A stretch of DNA of 64,000 bases from Xanthomarina gelatinilytica. Its GTDB lineage: Bacteria; Bacteroidota; Bacteroidia; Flavobacteriales; Flavobacteriaceae. The stretch covers positions 1-64,000 of the forward strand of contig NZ_ANLA01000004.1 of NCBI RefSeq assembly GCF_000348685.1, given 5' to 3'. A program made the position numbers and the translations under genes. The notes below the pieces were generated by a model. The model was not told the DNA's origin, searched no databases, and worked only from the letters and a program-made list of their open reading frames with translations. Shown here piece after piece: positions 25,237 through 37,200 of the stretch (positions within the stretch are counted from its first letter, which is position 1; the number at the start of each line of letters is the position of its first letter).

Positions 25237-28200
25237 TTAAAAGTAAGCCTTTAACTGAATGGTTCCTGTGTGAATCACCTTACTGGTTTCACTCTTTCTC
25301 CCCAGATAATTAAGGTTTAGGTCCAAAAACTTGGTGATTTTCTTCTGGGCCAACAAGCTCCAAGTATAATTTTTACCAGGTTGCAACCCCTCCATCATTT
25401 GATAGGCTACAGGTGTGTTTGCACTTCCAGTAAAATTATTGTCAAAATAATTGAACTCCCCAATAATAGACATGCTTTGGAAATTTGCAAACGAAAAGGA
25501 CGCACCATATTTTTGCTGTTTTAAAGTCTCCTTACTGCCAATGGTATTGTGCTTATCTGTATATTGATAAAAAACATCGAATCGCACATTGTCATTTAAC
25601 AGATAAGACAGTTTAGGATTGATGTTCCCTTCATCTATTTCATAATTTTTACTGGCAAAATTCTCACTAATGCTTTTATTTGTGTTCCAACTGGTTTGAA
25701 AATTAATCAACCAGCTGGTGGCAAATTTATGATTGAAAAGCAAGGCGTGACTTATTAAGGAATTTTCAATAAAACCAATGGTGAGATTGTTTTTGGAATC
25801 GTTTTTTAAAAAAGTATATGAGGTTGTATAATGTTGTTTGCCTCTATTAAAAAACAAGATGTTCCTGAAATTCAACTGAAGCCCCAATTCGTTTTCTGGA
25901 TCGCGATAAAACGGATTTAAATTTATTTTACTGCCTTCGCGCTTACTCTTGCTATCTACCAAATAGGATGTTTGGTTGTAAAAGTAAGACAACACTTTTT
26001 TAACACCACTAACTTCTGTGGACCATTGTTGTGGGTTGATGGTTAAGGTTTGACTAAGCCTGTTTTGATGTGTTTTTATAAATACCTGATTGGGCAGCAA
26101 CACCCGAATGTACTTTCCTTGATCTTGAAATTGGGCTATTTCAAATTCCTCCAGCTCCTGAATGCCATTGTTGTTGTAGTCTATCCACGTGTAATTTCCT
26201 TGTCCTGGCTCCACTTCAACAAAGGTAAACTCCTGTTGTGGCAAGGTTCCGGAATTGGTTTCGTAAACTGTGTTCCAAAGAAAAAATTGCTTAAAAAAAC
26301 GTTGACTAAATTGAATTCTTGAATTTAGGGAACGTTCGTCTTCAAGACTTTGGTCTGTGTTTTTTAAAACTCTATAATTTGCGTAAAGCGATAAATTTGT
26401 TTTTTCGTTTTGAATTATTTTAGAGTCAAGATAATAGGTATTGGAACTGTTTACCTTTTGCAAGAGATTGTTTCTTAAACTATCATTTACACGGTATTTG
26501 TAGCCAATTTCGGCAAACACTTTGGTGCTATCCCCAACTCCAGAAAACACTTCATAGGACTTGAACTTCTGACTTAAAGCTGTGTAAACATCTGTGTCGT
26601 TTTCTTTTTGCTGGTTGTCTTCCATAGCCAACCTGGTTCCTGCCCAAGCTCTACCAAAACTGTAGGTTAACACATTATAGGTTCTAAAAAACGTTGAATT
26701 GGTTGTGGTTGAAGTAGTATTCAACATACTGGAACTTGTTGCAATATGCCAATTGTTAAGGCTTAAATTGGCTGAAACAATATGCCTGCTTCCATTAAAA
26801 TTTTTTGAATAGTTTAAATATTCAAACTCATAACGTGCTAACCCTTTGGTGTGATGAAAAGCTTGAGCGCCAGTTTTAATAAAGGTTTGTGTTCCTAAAC
26901 TGGTTTGCGTTGTGGTACTTGTTGGGGCTCCTAAATTCCAATCCCGATTGAATTCGGCATTATAGATACGCTGTATAGAGCGAAAATTCTCTTGAATATA
27001 ATCAACATCTGCAAAAGCTTCCAAATTCCACAAACTATCTCTTTTTATAAGTGTTTGGTTGACATTTAATTTTCCTGCAAAGCCATCGTTGTTTCCATCG
27101 TCTAGATTGGAAAAAAGATTTAAATCGTTTTTACTTCCTGCAATTTCAAAATTTATGGCTGTTTTTTCTGTGGGCTTGTACTCTCCATTTACTATGGCCA
27201 TTTGAAGTTTTGTGGGAGCAACCAACTGAATGATGGGTTCGTAATTTCCCTGTGGTACACCAGCAATGGGTTCTACGTATTCAAAAATAGTACTTATGGC
27301 ATCAACACTGCTTATTACGTAATTTCCTTGATTATCTCCAACCAAGGTAAAGCGTGCACTGAACAATTCATCGTCTGGATTGTTGGAAAACACTAAAGCT
27401 TCCACTCCATTAATGATTTCTTTTTTGTATAAAATTCTATTTTCATTATAAGTTTCCGGCGTTATGGAAGGCGCAACCATTTGAGTTCTATCGTCTCCTG
27501 CCTCTGCTAAAATTTCAATTTGCTCTGCAGAGAGGTTTTGCTGCAAGGGATTGTTTTTGGAATCGTTTTCGCTGTATATGGACACACCAAGGTTTAGGTT
27601 GTCACTTTCATATCTTCCTCCACCAAAAACAACCAAACGCGAATAGTTGCGCTCGCTATATTGGTAATCTACAGTGACACGCATTTCGGAAGTAACAGGA
27701 AACGTGGAATTGAAAATAATTTCACCTGCATTGTAATCTATAACATAATCGTTGTATTCACCTCGTTCCAAAGCAATTCCATTTACATAAACCGTTTCAC
27801 TTCCAGATACTATTAAAACATATAATTCCTGGTTTGGACCTTTCAATTTATAAGGGCCTTGGTTGCCTTCTTCAGCAGTAAACTGACTGGTGGTAAACTG
27901 TCCCCTTACCAAAGCTCCAGAGGCAAATATGTTGGTTTGTGATTCTGGGTGATCTAAGATAGCTCCTACAGAAAGTCCTTGAACACGCTTACTAAAATTG
28001 GCAAAATAGGAAAATGGGTTTGTAAGGTCTATATCGCCAGCGCGAATTTTCCAATGATCACTAAAAAGTTCAATAAATACCTGATCAAATTCATCCAAGC
28101 GTTGCGAATAACCACTTTCCTGCAAAGGCACGTTGGCATCTTGAATGGAAGCCCTTAAAGACACTTTTTCACTTAATTTCCCTGTTATTTGAAGGTCCAA

Positions 28201-28671
28201 TTCGCTATTCAACACAGAGTTTTGATTGTTGCCAATAACCACACCTCGTGAGATGCTTCCAGAAGTAGACAACCCATCAAAGGGAGTGTAATTTTGTTTT
28301 TCACTTGGTTGTGAAAGCTTGTAAAGCCTGGCCAGATTTCCAGTATTTTCAACAATCACACTATCGCTTATTTGCCTATAGGTTCTGGTTAAATATTCTG
28401 GATACTTTAAATAATTCACTATAACAGAATCGGCATCTATGGGCTTATGGAAGGTAATAATGGCTCTTTTATAATCTACAGAATAGTAAGAGTCGTCCAC
28501 AAAGGAACTGTCCTTTGTTTTAATTGTTAGAAAATTGGAATTAATGCTTACACTATCTATGGCAATTGAATCCCTTACAGCAACTGTTTTAGTTCTATAG
28601 TTGGAATCCAGGTCTTGAGCAGAAACCAAAAACCCAATAAGCAAGCATAAAATTGAAAGTGTAAACTTCAT
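25237..28671 (-). CDS. Large outer-membrane beta-barrel protein of unknown function
   Basis: This 1144-aa protein has a signal peptide (LSILCLLIGFLVSAQ) and then long alternating hydrophobic/polar strands to the very C-terminus, which ends in LKAYF, an aromatic residue as in outer-membrane barrels. The N-terminal part contains segments such as SVDYKRAIITFHKPIDADSV and VDYNAGEIIFNSTFPVTS, which resemble small beta domains, and SGSISRGVVIGNNQNS. I recognise it as a conserved uncharacterised protein of the Bacteroidota but cannot name a function. It lacks a TonB-box or plug motif that I can see. It sits upstream of the efflux operon with a 55-bp gap on the same strand, so readthrough is possible. 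Confidence 0.7.
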   Translation of the reverse strand: MKFTLSILCLLIGFLVSAQDLDSNYRTKTVAVRDSIAIDSVSINSNFLTIKTKDSSFVDDSYYSVDYKRAIITFHKPIDADSVIVNYLKYPEYLTRTYRQISDSVIVENTGNLARLYKLSQPSEKQNYTPFDGLSTSGSISRGVVIGNNQNSVLNSELDLQITGKLSEKVSLRASIQDANVPLQESGYSQRLDEFDQVFIELFSDHWKIRAGDIDLTNPFSYFANFSKRVQGLSVGAILDHPESQTNIFASGALVRGQFTTSQFTAEEGNQGPYKLKGPNQELYVLIVSGSETVYVNGIALERGEYNDYVIDYNAGEIIFNSTFPVTSEMRVTVDYQYSERNYSRLVVFGGGRYESDNLNLGVSIYSENDSKNNPLQQNLSAEQIEILAEAGDDRTQMVAPSITPETYNENRILYKKEIINGVEALVFSNNPDDELFSARFTLVGDNQGNYVISSVDAISTIFEYVEPIAGVPQGNYEPIIQLVAPTKLQMAIVNGEYKPTEKTAINFEIAGSKNDLNLFSNLDDGNNDGFAGKLNVNQTLIKRDSLWNLEAFADVDYIQENFRSIQRIYNAEFNRDWNLGAPTSTTTQTSLGTQTFIKTGAQAFHHTKGLARYEFEYLNYSKNFNGSRHIVSANLSLNNWHIATSSSMLNTTSTTTNSTFFRTYNVLTYSFGRAWAGTRLAMEDNQQKENDTDVYTALSQKFKSYEVFSGVGDSTKVFAEIGYKYRVNDSLRNNLLQKVNSSNTYYLDSKIIQNEKTNLSLYANYRVLKNTDQSLEDERSLNSRIQFSQRFFKQFFLWNTVYETNSGTLPQQEFTFVEVEPGQGNYTWIDYNNNGIQELEEFEIAQFQDQGKYIRVLLPNQVFIKTHQNRLSQTLTINPQQWSTEVSGVKKVLSYFYNQTSYLVDSKSKREGSKINLNPFYRDPENELGLQLNFRNILFFNRGKQHYTTSYTFLKNDSKNNLTIGFIENSLISHALLFNHKFATSWLINFQTSWNTNKSISENFASKNYEIDEGNINPKLSYLLNDNVRFDVFYQYTDKHNTIGSKETLKQQKYGASFSFANFQSMSIIGEFNYFDNNFTGSANTPVAYQMMEGLQPGKNYTWSLLAQKKITKFLDLNLNYLGRKSETSKVIHTGTIQLKAYF

Positions 28672-28871
28672 GAAGTACTAAACTGCATATCAATAAAATT
28701 ATTTTGTTGATAGCTTTTGTTAAATCGTTTTAAATACTATTTAATAATTAGGATTATTTTAATAGTGTAAATGTAAAGCATTATTTATTTTAGCTGAAAT
28801 TAACTCACCTATTTTAATAAGGAGAGATAATTGTTTTATTACACAACATTAAAAAAATTAAAAAAACTGAT

Positions 28872-29645
28872 ATGAAAATTATTTCTTATAATGTGAATGG
28901 CATTAGAGCTGCATTAAATAAAGGATTTATAGAATGGTTAAAAGCAGCAAATCCAGATGTTATTTGTTTACAGGAAATAAAGGCCATGGAAGACCAATTG
29001 GATGTAAACGTTTTTGAAGAAGCAGGTTACACCTATCACTATTGGTTTAGTGCCCAAAAAAAAGGTTATAGTGGCGTAGCCATTTTATCCAAAATAAAAC
29101 CCAATCACGTAGAATTTGGCACAGGAATCGAATCTATGGACCTTGAAGGTAGAAACCTTCGTGCAGATTTTAATGACCTTTCTGTTATGAGCCTGTATTT
29201 ACCTTCCGGTACCAATGATGCACGACTGAAACACAAATTTGATTATATGGACATGTTTCAAAACTATGTGAACAAGTTAAAAGAAGACATTCCTAATTTG
29301 GTTATTTGTGGAGATTATAATATTTGTCATGAAGAAATAGACATCCATAATCCTAAAATGAAAGGTGTTTCTGGGTTTTTACCAGAAGAACGCACATGGA
29401 TTGGAGAATTTATAGACAACGACTTTATAGATGCCTACCGATTTTTACATCCTGAAAAACAAGAATATAGTTGGTGGAGCTATCGTGCCAATGCCAGAGC
29501 CAATAACAAGGGATGGCGTATTGATTATACCATGGTCTCCAAACCTCTACAAGAAAAGATAAAAAGAGCCGTTATACTTACAGATGCTGTACATAGCGAT
29601 CATTGTCCTATTTTGGTAGAAATAGAAACCAACAAAACATCTTAA
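28872..29645 (+). CDS. xth: Exodeoxyribonuclease III (AP endonuclease)
   Basis: This 257-aa enzyme of the exonuclease-endonuclease-phosphatase fold cuts DNA at abasic sites and degrades 3' ends. Catalytic motifs are visible: SYNVNGIRAA (Asn, residues 5-14), CLQEIKA (Glu near residue 36), YLPSGTND, ICGDYNICHEE (Asp and Asn near residue 150) and the C-terminal SDHCPILVE (Asp and His). It is followed by an OmpA lipoprotein gene 30 bp downstream. Confidence 0.96.
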   Translation: MKIISYNVNGIRAALNKGFIEWLKAANPDVICLQEIKAMEDQLDVNVFEEAGYTYHYWFSAQKKGYSGVAILSKIKPNHVEFGTGIESMDLEGRNLRADFNDLSVMSLYLPSGTNDARLKHKFDYMDMFQNYVNKLKEDIPNLVICGDYNICHEEIDIHNPKMKGVSGFLPEERTWIGEFIDNDFIDAYRFLHPEKQEYSWWSYRANARANNKGWRIDYTMVSKPLQEKIKRAVILTDAVHSDHCPILVEIETNKTS

Positions 29646-29675
29646 ATCTTTAACAAAACAACCCAAATATTAAAC

Positions 29676-30635
29676 ATGAAAAATAGAATCTTAATTGTAG
29701 CTTTTTCCACAGTGTTGGCAAGTTCTTGCGTCTCTCCAAAGGTCTATAAATACTTGGAAAACAAATATGCCACATTAAAAGAGGAAAACAGGGAGCTAAA
29801 AACCGACAATGAAAATTTATTGAGTGCTAAAAATGCTGCACAAAACGAATTGGACCAGTTGCAAAAAGCTTATGAAGAAGCCATTGCAGAACGAGACAAA
29901 CTTCAAGCCGATTACAAGGCTACCAAAGCAAACCTGGAAAACTTAAAAGCATCTTATGATGCTCTGGAAAAAAACAGCTCCTCTGCCATAGCAGAGAATG
30001 TTCAAAAAAACAGAGAGTTGTTAGCCCAATTGGAAGCCAAAGAACAAGCCCTTGAAACCGAAAATGCCAGACTGGAAACCTTGAAAAAAGAGTTGGAAGC
30101 CCGTTCCAATCGTGTAGCAGAATTAGAAAGCCTAATTGCAGCCAAAGATGCAGCCATGACCGAATTAAAAAATGCCATTTCCAGAGCTTTAGTGGATTTT
30201 GAAGGAAAAGGTCTAACCGTTGTTCAGCGTGATGGAAAGGTTTATGTGTCTATGGAAAACAAATTATTGTTTGAATCTGGAAGTTGGGCTGTTGGTATTG
30301 AAGGAAAAAAGGCCGTAAAACAACTGGGAAGCGTACTGGCTGACAATCCAGACATCAATGTTTTAATTGAAGGCCATACAGACAATGTGCCTTATTCCGG
30401 AAATGGCACCTTAAAAGGAAATTGGGATTTATCAACCAAACGTGCCACTGCCATTGTTGAAATTTTAAGGGAAAACCCTAATATAAAACCAGAAAACCTA
30501 ACTGCAGCAGGACGTGGTGAGTATGCACCTATTGCCTCAAATGAAACCTCTGAAGGCAAAGCAAAAAACAGACGTATTGAAGTGGTTTTAACTCCAAAAC
30601 TGGATGAATTGACCAAATTGCTTAATGATATTTAA
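29676..30635 (+). CDS. OmpA-family lipoprotein with coiled coil
   Basis: This 319-aa protein has a lipoprotein signal (AFSTVLASSCVSP, Cys 18), a long coiled coil of Glu, Lys, Ala and Leu over residues about 28-165, and a C-terminal OmpA domain. The OmpA domain binds peptidoglycan and shows LIEGHTDNVPY near residue 230 and KAKNRRIEVVL near residue 291. It most likely tethers the outer membrane to the cell wall. It probably shares the xth transcript, and a strong terminator follows 6 bp after its stop. Confidence 0.92.
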   Translation: MKNRILIVAFSTVLASSCVSPKVYKYLENKYATLKEENRELKTDNENLLSAKNAAQNELDQLQKAYEEAIAERDKLQADYKATKANLENLKASYDALEKNSSSAIAENVQKNRELLAQLEAKEQALETENARLETLKKELEARSNRVAELESLIAAKDAAMTELKNAISRALVDFEGKGLTVVQRDGKVYVSMENKLLFESGSWAVGIEGKKAVKQLGSVLADNPDINVLIEGHTDNVPYSGNGTLKGNWDLSTKRATAIVEILRENPNIKPENLTAAGRGEYAPIASNETSEGKAKNRRIEVVLTPKLDELTKLLNDI

Positions 30636-30641
30636 TTTTTT

Positions 30642-30672
30642 AAACGCGATTTCCAAAGAATCGCGTTTTTTT
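30642..30672 (+). terminator. Rho-independent terminator
   Basis: The arms AAACGCGATT (30642-30651) and AATCGCGTTT (30659-30668) are perfect complements with a 7-nt loop and a following run of T. It ends the xth-OmpA unit. Confidence 0.9.
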
Positions 30673-30729
30673 AATTAGTTATTTTTAAATTGCAGCCTTA
30701 TATAGGATATTAACTTTTTAGTTTTTTTT

Positions 30730-32862
30730 ATGAAACATCTTTTTTTGGTTGTTATAATTTTACTTTTTGTATCATGTTCTAACAGTTCAAAAAAAGAAAC
30801 CTATGTTGACACTCAAGCCATTGTTTCAGTTCACAAAGATGGTTATGTAGGAGATGAATAATGTGCCTCTTGCCATAAAAACGTTTTGGAGACTTGGACA
30901 GGTTCCGATCATGATTTGGCCATGCAAGAAGCAACAGACAAAACGGTTCTGGGAAATTTTAATGATGTGCAAATAACCCTGGATGGCATAAAGTATGTCT
31001 TTAGCAAAAAAGATTCGGATTTCATGGTTAACATTACCGAAGTTGACGGTTCTGTTAAGGATTACAAAATAAGCTACACTTTTGGCGTTAGACCTTTGCA
31101 ACAATACTTAGTGGATTTTGACAAGGGCAAAAAACAAGTGCTACGTGTCACTTGGGATGCAGAAAAAAATCAATGGTATCATCAATATTCGGGAGACACT
31201 TTGGATCCTCATGATTGGATGCATTGGACACAAAGTTCTCAAAACTGGAACACCATGTGCGCCGAATGCCATTCCACAAATCTTAAAAAAAATTACAATG
31301 TAGATGAAGACCGATTTAACACAACTTGGTCTTCAATAAATGTAAGCTGCGAAAGCTGTCATGGTCCTGCAGAAAAACACGTAAATTGGGCAAACAACAT
31401 ACAGGATTCGCTTCATAACAACAAATATATTATTGCAGGAAAATCGCAATTTTCGCAAATGAATATGTGTGCTCCATGTCATTCCAGACGTGCCAAACTC
31501 ACTCAAAACCTAGTTCCTGGAACTCATTTTGAAGACCAATATCTACTTCAAAACCTATCACAAGAATTTTATCATGGTGATGGACAGATTTTAGAAGAAG
31601 ATTATGTATATGGATCTTTTCTACAAAGTAAAATGTATCATAATGATGTCACTTGTACCGATTGCCATGATGCCCATTCCCTAAAATTAAAAGAAGTAGG
31701 CAACAACTTATGCATGCAATGTCATGAACCGAACTACAATGAGCCATCGCATCATTTCCATCCTCAAAATTCTGAAGGTGCACAATGTATCAACTGTCAC
31801 ATGACTGGAGTTACCTATATGGGAATTGATTTTAGAAGAGACCATAGTTTTAGAGTGCCTAGACCAGACCAAAGTGTGACTTATGGAACACCAAATGCAT
31901 GTAACACTTGCCATGCAGATAAATCGAAAACCTGGGCAGCCAACAAAGTGGTAGAATGGTATGGAGCCAAAAGAGAGGCTCATTTTTCAGATGCCTTATT
32001 ATTAAGTGCTAAAAATAAACTCTCCCAAAAAGAACGAGATGCATTAGATGTTTTTATTAACGATTTAAACTATCCAGCCATTGCCAGAGCCTCTGTAATT
32101 GACAATGTACAAATAACCGAATCCAAGCAATATGAAGCATTGATTAAAGGATTAAACGATGCTTCCCCCATGGTGAGGTTTGCAGCTTTACAAAAATTTA
32201 GAGGTTTAAGTCTTGAAGACAGAACTGCCATTGCCCTAAAACACACAAACGACACTACCAAACTGGTTCGAATTGGAGCTGCGCAATTATTATTGGATCT
32301 AGACCTAAACACTTTAACAAACATAGATGTTAGTGGGATAACCAAATCCAGAAACGAATTGGAAGAGATGCTTTTCAGCAATGCCGATTTTTCAACAGGA
32401 CGCATGCAGTTGGGAGATTACTATTTTCAAACTAACGATATAAAAAATGCCATTAAACATTATCGTATAGCTCTAAAAAAAGACAGTTTATTAATTCCTG
32501 TGTACACTAATTTAGCCAGTTGTTATAGCATTGATGGAAAACCTGATGAGGCTTTGGATATATTAAATATTTTAATTGATAAAAGCCCAGATTTAGGAAG
32601 GGCTTATTATCTAAGAGCGCTACTGTACTTTGAGTTGGAGCAACACGCAATTGCCATAAAAGATTTGAAAAAGGCTATTGTCTTGGAGCCCTCAAACTCA
32701 AGATACCTTTATAATCTTGCTACCTACTATTATCAAAATAAAAAATTTGAAGAAGGCGAAGAAACCATTAAAAAAGCATTGAAATTGGAAGCAAACAATC
32801 CAGATTACCTTTATCTTTTAGCTTTGTTATATAAAGATCAAGGACAAATAGAAGCTTCATAA
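30730..32862 (+). pseudogene. Octaheme cytochrome c / TPR lipoprotein gene with in-frame stop
   Basis: Translation from the ATG at 30730 gives a lipoprotein signal (FLVVIILLFVSCSNSS) and runs to YVGDE, then meets TAA at 30859-30861. The same frame continues at once with CASCH, a c-type heme motif, and stays open for 666 codons. Gln (CAA) is the simplest original codon. Counting CASCH, eight CxxCH motifs are present (also CAECH, CESCH, CAPCH, CTDCH, CMQCH, CINCH, CNTCH), then HEAT- and TPR-like repeats. A second TAA at 32860-32862 may also be premature, because the frame continues KKIMQKLN-like for 14 codons to 32907. An ATG at 30886 opens a 658-codon frame without signal peptide or heme 1. 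I infer a recently inactivated surface or periplasmic multiheme cytochrome, or an assembly error. Confidence 0.8.
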
Positions 32863-32952
32863 AAAATCATGCAAAAGCTGAACAGTCCAACTGGGAATAT
32901 CCATTAATCGCTCTATAAATTCGTTTTAATTCCAAGAAATTTAAACATACAG

Positions 32953-33990
32953 ATGAAATACACCACATTACCCCATACCAATATTAAAGTAAGCAAACTC
33001 TGTTTAGGAACCATGACATGGGGAAATCAAAACACCCAGGAAGAAGGGTTTGCACAAATGGATTTAGCCACAGAAAAAGGCATCAATTTTTTTGATTGTG
33101 CCGAATTATATCCTGTTCCTGCCACAGCAGAAACCTATTCCAGAACAGAACAAATTATTGGAAATTGGTTTAAAAAGACCGGAAATAGGGATAAGGTTGT
33201 TTTAGCTACCAAAATTGCTGGCCCTGGAGATTACACAGCTCATATAAGAACCAACGGATTTCGTCCAAATGCATTAAAAGATGCTGTAAACAAGAGCTTA
33301 AAAAGGTTACAAACAGATTATATAGATTTATACCAACTACATTGGCCCGAAAGGCAGACCAATACTTTTGGCATTAGGGATTACAAACATAATCCAGAAG
33401 ACTCATGGACAGATAATTTCAATGACATATTACATACCTTAGACGGCATCATTAAAGAAGGGAAAATTCGTCATATTGGGATTTCCAATGAAAAAGCTTG
33501 GGGAACCATGAGGTATTTAGAAGAATCCAAAACCAATAATTTGCCAAGAATGATAACCATACAAAATGCATATTCATTGTTGAATCGGGTTTTTGAAGGT
33601 GATATGGCAGAAATCTCACTCAGGGAAAACATTGGTCTTTTAGCGTATTCACCTATGGCGTTTGGCGTGTTGTCTGGAAAATATATTCAAGGCACTGCAT
33701 CAGATAATTCCAGATTAAAACTATTTCCTAGATTTTCAAGATATAGTTCAGAAAAATCCACAGAAGCCACTAAAAAATATCTTAAAATTGCTCAAGAACA
33801 CAACCTTTCCCTAGCACAAATGGCATTGGCTTTTGTAAGTCAGCAACCTTTTGTTACCAGCAATATAATTGGCGCAACTAGTCTAAAACAATTAAAAGAA
33901 AACATTGGAAGTATAGATATTTCTTTAAATAAAGACATCTTAAACTCCATTGAAGAAATACACGCTGAAATACCAAATCCTGCTCCATAA
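32953..33990 (+). CDS. Aldo/keto reductase (Tas-like)
   Basis: This 345-aa NADPH-dependent oxidoreductase has the (beta/alpha)8 fold of the aldo/keto reductase family. The catalytic set is visible: Asp and Tyr in FFDCAELYPVPA (near residues 48-59), Lys in VVLATKIAG (near 84) and His in YQLHWPER (near 128). Length and sequence resemble E. coli Tas. The true substrate cannot be told. It lies about 90 bp after the cytochrome pseudogene and has no clear operon partner. Confidence 0.93.
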   Translation: MKYTTLPHTNIKVSKLCLGTMTWGNQNTQEEGFAQMDLATEKGINFFDCAELYPVPATAETYSRTEQIIGNWFKKTGNRDKVVLATKIAGPGDYTAHIRTNGFRPNALKDAVNKSLKRLQTDYIDLYQLHWPERQTNTFGIRDYKHNPEDSWTDNFNDILHTLDGIIKEGKIRHIGISNEKAWGTMRYLEESKTNNLPRMITIQNAYSLLNRVFEGDMAEISLRENIGLLAYSPMAFGVLSGKYIQGTASDNSRLKLFPRFSRYSSEKSTEATKKYLKIAQEHNLSLAQMALAFVSQQPFVTSNIIGATSLKQLKENIGSIDISLNKDILNSIEEIHAEIPNPAP

Positions 33991-34225
33991 TTTATTAATG
34001 AAGTTAAACTGCAAATTCCATGTTAAATTAACTCAATTCACCGAATAAAAAGGCAGTTCGTCTATTAAGTATATGTTAATTGACTTGTGACTAAGATTTT
34101 TTATAATTTAGGTTTTTAGAATCTACCGGATTACAACCAGTTTTCTTGTAATTCTATAAAGGACATCTTGCTTAAGCTATTACTAATTAAGAGCTTATAT
34201 TAAATAACTAACCTATTAATTAAAA

Positions 34226-37200
34226 ATGAAAAAAATTACATCTTTACTATGCATTAGTATTGCTTTTTTAACTTCATTTTCAGTTTTTTCTCAATTTTCA
34301 TTCCCTATTGATGCAGGACCATATGCTGTTGCAAGTGGTACACCTGTGACGGTTAATGTTAATGATGCAGGAAATACTGGAGGAGTAACTGCTGGGCTTT
34401 ACGACAGTTTTACAATTACAGCTGACTGGATAAGCACAAACAATGCTTGGTCAAGCGAAGCCGATTTAACTGTGATCACCTCTGCTGGTTCTGTACTTAT
34501 AGACCCAGCAACTGCAGGAGGAGGTAGTAGTGGTAACAGTACAACACTAACTTTTGAAGGCTCCTTCACCAGTGTTTATGACCCTTCTGTAGATGGGCTT
34601 CTAGACATTGTTATGAACCAGTCCTATGGTGGTTCATCTGCAGATTGGTCCAACATTGAAGTGACATTACATTTACAACCAACTTGTCCTGTACCAACCA
34701 ATATCATGGTTGACATGGCAACTAATGTCTCAGCAACTTTAAGCTGGAATCCTGGAGGTGCTGAAACCTTATGGAATATTGAAGTGGTGCCTGCTGGAAC
34801 AGCTCCAACGGGTACACCTACAGAAACAGGCGTATCCAATCCTCATACTGTTTCAGGCCTCACTCAAGCTACAGATTATGATTTTTACATACAAGCAGAT
34901 TGTGGAGCTACAGACGGCGTTAGCACATGGGTAGGACCTATTGCTTTTACAACAGCTTGTGATATTTTTTCTGCTCCATTTGTTGAAACATTTGCAGCAA
35001 CCAGCACCCCAAATTGTTGGACAGAAACTGGTGATGAAGCCTGGTTATATAACACAAACGGTGATTACGACGCAGGTAATGCTGGAGACAACACTTTTGG
35101 AGGAGGCACAAACTATGCATGGATAGATGGTTCGGGAACTGGTAATACCATAAGTACCTTAACATCTCCATTAGTAGACGTATCAACTTTGGCATCCCCA
35201 GCCTTATTCTTTTCAGTATTTAGTGAAAATAGTGACGATAATACTTATAATACCATTACTGCTGAGTTTAATGACGGTACAGCTTGGTACAATGTTTACA
35301 CCCTACAAGGTGCCTCAGGAGGTTGGAGCAATATCGTTATAGACTTATCTACTTATAGTATTTCTGGCGCTGTTCAAGTAAGGTTTACCATAAATACAAA
35401 CAGTACAGGGTCTGCATTTTACAACGATATCCTATTAGACGATGTTGGTTTTGATGAAGCTCCTACCTGTTATACTCCAATTAGTCCAGCTGTTACAGTA
35501 CTTTCTGCTACCACTGCGCAATTAAGCTGGACAGCTGCTGGCTCTGAAACACTTTGGAACATTGAGATTGTACCTGCAGGTACAACTCCTACTGGAACAC
35601 CTACTGAAACAGGAGTTTCTAACCCTCATATTGCAAGTGGTTTAACTGCTGTAACAGATTATCAATATTATGTTCAAGCAGATTGTGGAACTAATGGTGT
35701 AAGTGCTTGGGCTGGACCTATATCTTTTACAACTTTATGTGATGTTTATGTGCCAGATTATTTAGAAGACTTTACAGTTATTCCAGCTGATTGCTGGGAT
35801 GAAGCAGATGCTGGTGACCCAACTTCTGGTCCACAGAACTTAGGTGCTGGATCATGGGTTGCAGATGGTTACCTTAATAATGGCACTACAGGCGCTTATA
35901 AAATTAATTTATATGCTGCAAGCAAAAGTGATTGGATATTATCTCCTCAAATTGATTTAACGGGAGTTCCTTTTCAAGTAGAATTTGATTTTGCAGTGTT
36001 AAATTGGAACAGCACAACTGTTGCAGGTTCCTTAGGTAGTGATGATCAAGTGCAATTTTTAATATCTACAGATAATGGTGTAACATGGACCGCAATGGTA
36101 ACATGGGATAACTCGTCTGTATTTACTGCTACTGGAAGTCATTATGTATTTGACCTAACTGCATATAGTGGTAGTGTTGTTCAGTTTGCAGTTTGGGCTA
36201 CAGAAGGAACTGTTGATGATTCACAAGATATTGATGTGTTTTTTGACAATTTATGGGTAAGATCAATCCCAACATGTCCTGAACCATCTCAGCTCAGTGC
36301 TACAAACGAAACACCAAACTCTGCTGAATTAAGCTGGATTCAATCTGGTTCTACTGCACTTTGGAACATAGAGGTTGTACCAGCAGGCACGACCCCTACC
36401 GGAACACCAACAGAATCTGGCGTTTCAAATCCGCATACAGTTTCTGGTTTAACGGCAGCAACAGATTATGATTTTTATGTACAAGCTGATTGTGGTAATA
36501 ACGGTACAAGTATTTGGTCTGGACCTTTTACATTTACTACAGCTTGTGATATTTTTGTTGCTCCTTTTGTAGAGCCTTTTGACGATTCAAGTACACCAAA
36601 TTGCTGGACAGAATCTGGAGATGAAGATTGGATATACAGTACTGGTGCCGATTATGATGCCGCAGATGCAGGAGATAATACTGTAGGTGGAGGAACTAAT
36701 TATGCTTGGATTGATGGCTCTGGCACAGCTAATACAGTAAGCACACTCACCACACCATTGATTGACGTATCACCACTTAACTCACCAGCATTATTCTTCT
36801 CTATTTTTAGTGAAAATAGTGACGATGGCTCCTACAATACCATTGAAGTTGAATTTAATGATGGAGCTGCTTGGAGTAACGTATATACCTTACAAGGTTC
36901 TTCTGGTGGTTGGAACGATCTGGTTATAGACTTATCAACCTATAACATAACTGGACCAGTTCAGGCTAGATTTACTATTAGCACCAATAGTCCTGGCACA
37001 GTGTATTATAATGATATTCTGGTTGATGACGTAGGATTTAAAGAAGCTCCTACTTGTTTTAAACCAATTAACTTAAATGCTACTGTATTATCTTACACTT
37101 CTGTTGAATTAAGCTGGACAGCTAGTGGCCCTGAAACTTCATGGAATATTGAATATGGTCCAGCAGGATTTGCATTGGGAACTGGTACTACAGTAACAGG

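Noticed and set aside
30859-30861. The stop codon in the cytochrome gene as programmed recoding (selenocysteine or pyrrolysine)
   Set aside because: The codon is TAA, not TGA or TAG, and no downstream insertion element is visible; a nonsense change from CAA is simpler.
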